In this document: piece after piece, positions 20,951 through 26,338 of the stretch
Layout: every line of letters starts with the position of its first letter
How positions within the stretch are numbered: the first letter of the stretch is position 1
Assembly: GCF_030066995.1 (NCBI RefSeq)
Contig: NZ_JASJAP010000001.1
Coordinates: 248,001-312,000 of the forward strand
Source: Erythrobacter sp.
GTDB taxonomy: Bacteria; Pseudomonadota; Alphaproteobacteria; Sphingomonadales; Sphingomonadaceae
Length of the DNA: 64,000 nt
Reading direction: 5' to 3'
The notes under the pieces: generated by a model
Databases searched by the model: none
Seen by the model: the letters and a program-made list of their open reading frames with translations, nothing else
What the model was told of the DNA's origin: nothing
Translations under genes and position numbers: made by a program

Positions 20951-21619
20951 TCATTCGAGCCCTTTATCAATACTCTTGAGTAGCTCCACGATTGCATTCC
21001 ATTGCCTGGCATAGAGATCAAAATTTCCGGAGCTTCGCACCTTGTAGACACTATGGGCCGAAACTTGCCGATGCCGTGCAACTTCGTCTACACTCAGACC
21101 CCCAAGTAGTTGAGTGATATCGTTTAGCTGTTGTTTGGTCCATCCTTTCTCTATGGCGGTCAGGGTGGCTCCTAGGGCTTCTAGGGCTAACTGGATTGCT
21201 GGACGATTGGGTATAAAGAAGCGATAAAGATTATCCGAACGTTTTTCATCGAGGATGGCACGAGTATCAGCGAGTCCCGGTCCCATCATGTTCCAGGCTC
21301 GCTTGCGGTTAATTGGTGTTTCAAGCCTTGCTAGTCCCAATGCGAAGCGGCACTCTACACCCTGCTTTAGTAGCTCTAAGCGTATTGTGCGCATAAGAGT
21401 GACGCCGTCGGCAAGCGTCTCAACAAGGCCTTGAAATTCGTCTCCCAGGGTGATCGTAAGTGGTGAGGCGATCGTTGATGCGTGATGCTTATTCTGTTGC
21501 GTGACAACCTTGTTGAGGATGTCATGGAGTTGTGACGGCGAAGCAGCAGCTTCGCTTCCAACTATGTCTCCCATTAGGATCGCATATGAATGCCATTCGT
21601 CTCGGTCTTTGAGGGTCAT
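20951..21619 (-). CDS. SatD family protein (cyclase-like domain plus C-terminal HTH)
   Basis: A 222-residue protein. The N-terminal half has YAILMGDIVGSEAA (residues 12-25) and TITLGDEFQGLVETLADGV (55-73). This resembles SatD and, more distantly, the D-I-V-G and GD motifs of class III nucleotidyl cyclases. The C-terminal part has an HTH-like region (LSVDEVARHRQVSAHSVYKV, about 175-194). ATG at 21619 is used; a GTG at 21625 adds two residues. It is operonic with the DUF3307-like membrane gene (4-nt gap). Cyclase activity is not established for this family. Base composition is lower in GC than the backbone, consistent with acquisition. Confidence 0.8.
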   Translation of the reverse strand: MTLKDRDEWHSYAILMGDIVGSEAAASPSQLHDILNKVVTQQNKHHASTIASPLTITLGDEFQGLVETLADGVTLMRTIRLELLKQGVECRFALGLARLETPINRKRAWNMMGPGLADTRAILDEKRSDNLYRFFIPNRPAIQLALEALGATLTAIEKGWTKQQLNDITQLLGGLSVDEVARHRQVSAHSVYKVRSSGNFDLYARQWNAIVELLKSIDKGLE

Positions 21620-21676
21620 TTGCACTTAATGACCCTGAAATGGGTCAAGGTCAACCATTAGCCCAATTTTGGGTCA
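21613..21676 (+). promoter_or_regulatory. Cluster of GGGTCA repeats at the satD-like promoter
   Basis: Copies of GGGTCA at 21613-21618, 21642-21647 and 21671-21676, and one inverted (TGACCC) at 21630-21635. Two of them form the inverted repeat TGACCC-N6-GGGTCA around 21630-21647. They straddle the start of the satD-like gene, whose own product has an HTH, so autoregulation is a reasonable inference. Confidence 0.5.
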
Positions 21677-21866
21677 AAAGATGCGTAGGCCCGATCTTTG
21701 CGCCATGGTTCAAGGGTGCTTGGGTTCTGCGCCACAGGATCGAATTAGGAGACGACTATGAGTGTTCCCCTTAGTCGCACGAGCCTCGGAGATTCTCCGC
21801 TCTTGGACATAAAATCTCGGATCGCTACGTCTTAGCCGTGGGCGCAAGGCTGCCGGCCTGCCAACA

Positions 21867-21896
21867 TCCGCAATTGGGTCGTAAGCTGAATGGCAG
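21867..21896 (+). repeat. Interspersed repeat copy A (left side of the dehalogenase cassette)
   Basis: A 30-nt element beginning TCCGCAATTGGGTCG that matches 28 of 30 positions with 25508-25537 in the same orientation. The two copies bracket the 3.6-kb segment with the glycosylase, dehalogenase, DUF1330 and TetR genes. Confidence 0.8.
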
Positions 21897-21927
21897 CTTC
21901 TAAGCCTTCACCATTCAAAAGGGGACA

Positions 21928-21946
21928 GTCCGCAATCGGCCCAGTT
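21928..21946 (+). repeat. Interspersed repeat copy B
   Basis: GTCCGCAATCGGCCCAGTT differs at one position from 40568-40586 (GTCCGCAATTGGCCCAGTT), in the same orientation. It shares the core GTCCGCAAT with copy A. These copies lie at opposite sides of the island's gene-rich part. Confidence 0.7.
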
Positions 21947-22100
21947 CGCGTCATCGGTAAACGTCGCATTCTGGGGGTGAAAGCTGACATATCTCATATG
22001 CCTGCAGTCAATCATAATTAGCTTGCGAGAGAGGTTGCGACGTAGAGCACCATCAAATTTCGCCGATGACGACTGGATCACCTTCGAACTGCTGCTCCAG

Positions 22101-22853
22101 TCAGTTTGTCTCAAAGAAGCGCTTGGCCTGGTCGATGATATGCTCGTTGTCCAAGTCTTCACCGACGGCGCAAGCAACCGTGCGACTGATATGCGCGTAG
22201 GGAAGCCCAGACTGCTCGTGCCAAGCGTTGAACGCAGATTGGATTGCCGCCAAATCGCGTTTTGAAGAGGGATTTTCGGCGATGTCGCAGCCAGCATATT
22301 TGAGCGCTGACACGACATCTGGCGTCAGAACGAATGCGTCCCAACCCACCATTCTGAGGACCCATTGCCCTGTCTGCCCGCCTAGCCTTCCACCACATTT
22401 CTTGAGATGAGCCATCAGCCCAATCTGATCATCGCTTGGCCAACCGGCGAGAAATTGGCCAAATGAGCCATATCTCTCGGCAACATCGGCCACAAAATAG
22501 GCATTGCTGCGTGTGGCTCTGATCTTCGGCCCACTTCGAACAATCCGCTTGTCGTGAGCGTATGCGTCCCATTCCTCATCTGAAAGCCCTGTAAGCGCAT
22601 CAACGTTGAAGACGAGGAAAGCTTCTTCGAACTGAGACCACTTCTTTTCCACCACCTCCCAGCTGAACTGCACGCGGTTCACGACCTTGGTCATGCAGGC
22701 GAGGACAAGATCGTCCGACAACTCCGCAAGCTCAGTCTTTGTCCTTACCCTCGGCATTAACGCATCAAGAGCGCCTTGACCGCCTTTCCTTTCGACGGCG
22801 GCGGCCTGGAGATTGCGGAACTGCATGAGCGTGTTGTCTATCGCTAGCGTCAT
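22101..22853 (-). CDS. DNA-3-methyladenine glycosylase I-like protein
   Basis: A 250-residue protein resembling the Tag family: VQFSWEVVEKKWSQFEEAF, then a V-x-x-L-x-D-x-E block followed by KRIVRSGPKIRATRSNAYFV, the best-conserved Tag-like segment. A later WVLRMVGWDAFVLTPDVVSA part resembles the helix-hairpin-helix glycosylase core. Tag excises 3-methyladenine from alkylated DNA. The N-terminal Cys/His zinc ligands of E. coli Tag are not evident, so this is a divergent relative and the substrate is uncertain. The start is 3 nt after the dehalogenase stop, indicating one operon. Confidence 0.78.
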   Translation of the reverse strand: MTLAIDNTLMQFRNLQAAAVERKGGQGALDALMPRVRTKTELAELSDDLVLACMTKVVNRVQFSWEVVEKKWSQFEEAFLVFNVDALTGLSDEEWDAYAHDKRIVRSGPKIRATRSNAYFVADVAERYGSFGQFLAGWPSDDQIGLMAHLKKCGGRLGGQTGQWVLRMVGWDAFVLTPDVVSALKYAGCDIAENPSSKRDLAAIQSAFNAWHEQSGLPYAHISRTVACAVGEDLDNEHIIDQAKRFFETN

Positions 22854-22856
22854 CCA

Positions 22857-23930
22857 TCATTCCTCGGATGGCAGCCGGTCAAGCCAATCGGAGAGCGCGC
22901 GGCCAAGCCCGTGAGGGCTGTCCTCTTGAAAGAAGTGCAGGCCCGGTCCCGCCACTCGCGTCTCCATATTGGAGAAATTCGCCTCATAATACGCAATAAC
23001 TGGGGGTGGCGTAAGCGTCCCTGGCTCCGCCCGAACGAACAGCTTCGGCTTATCGGTCTGGGTCATCCATTCGCCGTTTGCCAAAACAGCTGCGGTCGCC
23101 TCTGCTGGCTCGCCACCGATCGGAACTTCACGGGGCCATTGCAGAGTGGGGCGACGACTATCTGGCGTCATGAATGGCGCGCGATACGCTTCTAGCTCTT
23201 CCTGCGTGAGACCGCGTATAACCAAGCTTGGAAGCATCTGCTCGACGAAGAAGTTGTTCTCCAGGACCATCTCCTCGCCGACACCGTCGGTTCGAAAGTT
23301 TCTGAAGACCTCGCCGAGTTCTGGACCCATTGCTTCATAGCTAGGAGCCGGAAAGGCCGGAGGCATAACGGCTTCCATAAAGGCAATTGCACGAACATTG
23401 TCCTCATTGAGGCGCGCGTAACGCATCCCGAGGACCGATCCCCAATCATGCACCACGAGCGTGACATCCTCGAGGCCCAGTTCGCGAATAAAGCCATCGA
23501 CGTATGCCGCGTGATCGCCGAAAGTGTATCCAATATCAGCCTGCTCGCTATCCCCCATGCCAATCAGATCAATCGCGATCGCCCGATGGTTGTCAGATAC
23601 GTACGGAATGACGTTGCGCCAAAGATAAGATGAAGTCGGGTTGCCATGAATGAAGAGCACAACCGGCCCTTCGCCCACATCGACATATGCAATCTTGTGT
23701 CCGTTAACCTGAATAGCCTTCTTTTCGAATGGGAATGATGCGGAAATTGTATCCTCATCAGTCGCGGCGATAGTTTGATCGGATGGAGCGCTGCTCAGGT
23801 TAGTCTCGCTGTAAGCGCAGCCTGAAAGAAGGGCCGCCGCGCCGAGAAGGAGTGGCCACCGCAACTTCTCGTTGGTGGCCGATGCAGTTCCAAGCCAGCG
23901 GTCGGTCGATTGCTTTTTGGTTTCTCTCAT
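22857..23930 (-). CDS. Haloalkane dehalogenase with lipoprotein signal
   Basis: A 357-residue alpha/beta hydrolase. The nucleophile is Asp162 in VVHDWGSVLG with the neighbouring halide-binding Trp163. HGNPTSS supplies Asn97, the other halide ligand, and GLHFFQEDSPHG supplies the base His. This is the haloalkane dehalogenase fingerprint: hydrolysis of carbon-halogen bonds to alcohol and halide. Unusually, the N-terminus has WPLLLGAAALLSGC (lipobox Cys38), so it would be membrane-anchored outside the cytoplasm, while most family members are cytosolic. ATG at 23930 follows GAGGAAAC; an upstream ATG at 24011 overlaps the preceding gene. Confidence 0.85.
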   Translation of the reverse strand: MRETKKQSTDRWLGTASATNEKLRWPLLLGAAALLSGCAYSETNLSSAPSDQTIAATDEDTISASFPFEKKAIQVNGHKIAYVDVGEGPVVLFIHGNPTSSYLWRNVIPYVSDNHRAIAIDLIGMGDSEQADIGYTFGDHAAYVDGFIRELGLEDVTLVVHDWGSVLGMRYARLNEDNVRAIAFMEAVMPPAFPAPSYEAMGPELGEVFRNFRTDGVGEEMVLENNFFVEQMLPSLVIRGLTQEELEAYRAPFMTPDSRRPTLQWPREVPIGGEPAEATAAVLANGEWMTQTDKPKLFVRAEPGTLTPPPVIAYYEANFSNMETRVAGPGLHFFQEDSPHGLGRALSDWLDRLPSEE

Positions 23931-23991
23931 CACTCGGGTTTCCTCTTGCGTCATCTGGCCTACTGCATCTCTCAGAAGGGCTGGCTCGGGT

Positions 23992-24363
23992 TTAGGAATT
24001 TGGCACCGCATAGATGCGCAAGGTCACGGTCCCGGCCTGTTGGCGAAGGGGGACAAGGCTTTGGTACGCTTCCGAACGATACCAAGCCAAAGCCTGCTCA
24101 ACCGACGCAAACCTGACTACAGAGATAAGGCCGTGATTCGCGTCACCGGCCAGCGTCTCTGCAAGCCTTCCACCAACGACAGGCGCACCGCCGAATTCGC
24201 GAAGCGTGGCTTGCGCCTGCGCCGCGTATTCGCGGAACTTTACTGGATCTTCGATAGCGACTGTCGCGACGACGATGGCTGCAGCAGGATTCTCCTCTTG
24301 CGCAACGGCTGGCGAAGCGAAGCTGATTAGTGCGAATGCAAATGCTAAAAATAGACTCTTCAT
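23992..24363 (-). CDS. Secreted DUF1330-like protein
   Basis: A 123-residue protein with a signal peptide (LFLAFAFALISFASPAVAQ) and a DUF1330-like dimeric alpha/beta barrel domain: VATVAIEDPVKFREYAAQAQ, then FGGAPVVGGRLAE and the VVRFASVEQALAWYRSEAYQ block. The function of DUF1330 proteins is not established; some are linked to small-molecule degradation pathways. It is the export version of the next gene upstream (24376-24663). Placement between the dehalogenase and a second DUF1330 gene suggests a shared operon under the divergent TetR regulator. Confidence 0.85.
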   Translation of the reverse strand: MKSLFLAFAFALISFASPAVAQEENPAAAIVVATVAIEDPVKFREYAAQAQATLREFGGAPVVGGRLAETLAGDANHGLISVVRFASVEQALAWYRSEAYQSLVPLRQQAGTVTLRIYAVPNS

Positions 24364-24375
24364 AATGCGCTCCTC

Positions 24376-24663
24376 TCAACCCGCTTTGTAGATTGCCATC
24401 GAGACATCTGCAGCTGCATCGCGAATGGGGCGCAGTGCCTGATAGGCCTCTGAAGATGACCACGCCTCGGCCTTCTCAAAGCTCTCAAACTCGACGACCG
24501 CGGCCATCATGTGGTCTGCCTCACCAGCCAAAACTTCAGAGAGCTTCCCCCGTGCCACTGGTTTCCCGCCAAACTGAGCCAGCGTCGGTCCAAGGCCTTG
24601 CGAATACTCCTGAAACTTGGCGGGGTCTTTGATTGAAATTCTTGCGATGACGAATGCACTCAT
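24376..24663 (-). CDS. DUF1330 family protein
   Basis: A 95-residue cytoplasmic DUF1330 protein: VIARISIKDPAKFQEYSQGL, FGGKPVARGKLSE, and AAVVEFESFEKAEAWSSSEA. It is a paralogue of the secreted gene 12 nt further along. First gene of the predicted four-gene operon on the reverse strand, divergent from tetR with a 172-nt shared regulatory region that contains an inverted-repeat operator. The role is unknown; its co-operonic position with a haloalkane dehalogenase hints at xenobiotic or metabolite turnover. Confidence 0.85.
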   Translation of the reverse strand: MSAFVIARISIKDPAKFQEYSQGLGPTLAQFGGKPVARGKLSEVLAGEADHMMAAVVEFESFEKAEAWSSSEAYQALRPIRDAAADVSMAIYKAG

Positions 24664-24732
24664 GGCTTCGGCTCCTTCTCGACGTTCTGATTTATGGTCG
24701 GACTACGGGATGGAAAACCTGCCCATCCATGT

Positions 24733-24774
24733 AACCCGACATCTGTCGGGATTGATAATTACAAACGTCGGGTT
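24733..24774 (+). promoter_or_regulatory. Probable TetR operator in the divergent promoter region
   Basis: A perfect inverted repeat CCCGACA-TC-TGTCGGG at 24735-24750. A second half-site CGTCGGGTT at 24766-24774 mirrors AACCCGAC at 24733-24740. The site lies between the start of the DUF1330/dehalogenase operon (24663) and the divergent tetR (24836), as expected for an autoregulated TetR switch. Confidence 0.72.
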
Positions 24775-24835
24775 ATAATGCAAGACGAAAATTCTCGCAT
24801 CGGCGAGGGGTGAAGAGCGACAACAGGATAGTCAC

Positions 24836-25432
24836 ATGCCGCGAGCCAAATCATTCGAACGCGAGGAAGCGATCGAGCTAGCCAAGAAGGTGTTCTGGAA
24901 GCACGGCTATAATACGCTTGGTATTCGTGGGATCGAGCAAAAGACTGGCCTTGGCCGGTTTGCGATCAACAATCAGTTTGGTGGCAAGGAAGGCCTTCTT
25001 CTCGGCGCACTGGAGCAATACCTTGCTGATGGCGACGGCTACATCCTTGAGCCACTTCGAGAAGGGCAGGATCTGTCGGCTGTCGAAGCAGTCATAATGA
25101 GCCTCGTGGAGGAAGCCGATGACAGCTACCTTCCCTATGGTTGCCTTGTTCTCAACACTGTGATTGAGAACTCCTCGCGCCCAAGCGAGAAAGTGAAAGA
25201 ACGCACTGACGAATTCTACGCGGAACTCAGATCGACTCTAAGGGCGTACTTTGATCGCCTTAAGCAGTCAGGAGCTATCTTACGCGACGTTCCGACATCG
25301 GAGATGGTTGAGTTTGTCGTCGGCGCCACGATTGCCATCAACTTCATGAATAGAGACGCCGGAAAGGTCGCTGCAGGCCTAGGGTTCGCAAAGTCGGCCG
25401 TTCGGACCATCAGGGGATGGGCCGCCCCTTAG
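24836..25432 (+). CDS. TetR family transcriptional regulator
   Basis: A 198-residue regulator. The N-terminal HTH is REEAIELAKKVFWKHGYNTL, GIRGIEQKTGLGRFAINNQF, then GGKEGLLLGALEQYL, and the C-terminal ligand domain includes YGCLVLNTVIENSSRPSEKV. It is divergent from the DUF1330-dehalogenase operon, and a palindromic operator sits between them, so it most likely represses that operon and itself until a ligand binds. The ligand is unknown; a halogenated compound is possible given the dehalogenase. Confidence 0.9.
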   Translation: MPRAKSFEREEAIELAKKVFWKHGYNTLGIRGIEQKTGLGRFAINNQFGGKEGLLLGALEQYLADGDGYILEPLREGQDLSAVEAVIMSLVEEADDSYLPYGCLVLNTVIENSSRPSEKVKERTDEFYAELRSTLRAYFDRLKQSGAILRDVPTSEMVEFVVGATIAINFMNRDAGKVAAGLGFAKSAVRTIRGWAAP

Positions 25433-25507
25433 CGCGCGACCCTTATGCTCTCGGCGAAAACCACCCATCACCCCCTAACTAAGCTCGACCGGGACCATCC
25501 GAGAATG

Positions 25508-25537
25508 TCCGCAATTGGGTCGGAAGCCGAATGGCAG
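25508..25537 (+). repeat. Interspersed repeat copy A' (right side of the dehalogenase cassette)
   Basis: A direct repeat of 21867-21896, with 28 of 30 identical positions. It lies between tetR and the DUF6118 gene and marks the right limit of the dehalogenase-regulator cassette. Confidence 0.8.
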
Positions 25538-25569
25538 GAAATATCTCAGAGAAGAGTACAGCGGACGCG

Positions 25570-26328
25570 TCAGGGCGAAATTTCTATTGAGCAACTGACC
25601 GACCGTTCCTTCTTATGCGCCTTCTCCTTGCACCGATCCAGCGCCTCGCGGTTTGCGCTCAGTATACTGTGGGCCGTCATCAGCTCTTCAAAACCTTTCG
25701 GATTTTGTGTCTGGATAAGCCGCATTCCCGCTTCCACGATGGTCGGTTCGCCTAGAGTCTTGCGAGCCATCCGCTCGGGCCAATGCCAGCTTTCGGGCAT
25801 GTTGCGCGCGATGGTGCCAGGCAGGACCGACCATAGCAGGATACCGACCAGCACTCCAACGCCTGCAAAGCGCCAAGCCTGGCGCTTTCGTTCGGCCTCA
25901 TCGCGGACACGCCCCGCAATCGCATTGATCTGCATGGTGGCGCTGTCGAAGTCCTTGCGGCCCTGCCGAAGCAAGTCGCTGGTATCGCGCAGCATGTCAT
26001 TCGAGGCGCGTTTGATCTGAACTGCAACGTCTTCCGGCGTCAGTTCGAAAGCAGGCTTGCTGCCAATTGTGCTTAACGTCTTGGAGACTTGCGCCAGCTC
26101 ATCGGCCATCTGGCTGAGCGTAGTAGTGTAGTCCGGGATCACGATGTCGGCTCGCTCCCTGGCCATGTTCTGGACGGTATGGCGCACCAATGCCATTTCG
26201 CCTTCGAGACGGGCGAAGGCTTCCGTCGCCGGATCGGTTTCCGTCACGGCCTCCGGTTCCGAGCCCGGCGCGGGCGGTTCCTCGACTTCGAGGTCCAGCT
26301 GCACTTCTTCGATGTGGTCGTCTTCCAT
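25570..26328 (-). CDS. DUF6118-like protein, TraA neighbour
   Basis: A 252-residue protein starting at ATG 26328 after AGGAGAAACGAC. It has an acidic N-terminus (MEDDHIEEVQLDLEVEE), a predicted coiled-coil middle (MADELAQVSKTLSTIGSK, DMLRDTSDLLRQGRKDFD) and one membrane helix near WRFAGVGVLVGILLWSVLPG, followed by a conserved tail with PESWHWPERMARKTLGE. It resembles the DUF6118 proteins often encoded just after TraA-type relaxases on plasmids and integrative elements; that assignment is from memory. It lies 10 nt after the TraA stop. The specific function is unknown. Confidence 0.72.
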   Translation of the reverse strand: MEDDHIEEVQLDLEVEEPPAPGSEPEAVTETDPATEAFARLEGEMALVRHTVQNMARERADIVIPDYTTTLSQMADELAQVSKTLSTIGSKPAFELTPEDVAVQIKRASNDMLRDTSDLLRQGRKDFDSATMQINAIAGRVRDEAERKRQAWRFAGVGVLVGILLWSVLPGTIARNMPESWHWPERMARKTLGEPTIVEAGMRLIQTQNPKGFEELMTAHSILSANREALDRCKEKAHKKERSVSCSIEISP

Positions 26329-26338
26329 GTCGTTTCTC

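Larger units (their letters stand above)
21677..22100 (+). other. Roughly 420-nt intergenic stretch with repeats and a possible 25-codon ORF
   Basis: No clear gene. It contains a repeat at 21867-21896 and another at 21928-21946 (see those entries), plus a short frame at 21758-21835 reading MSVPLSRTSLGDSPLLDIKS and five more residues. That frame begins after AGGAGACGACT, a good ribosome-binding site, but is too short to judge and may be a remnant. Confidence 0.4.

Noticed and set aside
25445..26020. Forward-strand 191-codon frame next to tetR
   Set aside because: It runs antisense to the DUF6118 gene, has poor amino-acid composition (Ser/Arg-rich) and no supporting start signals.
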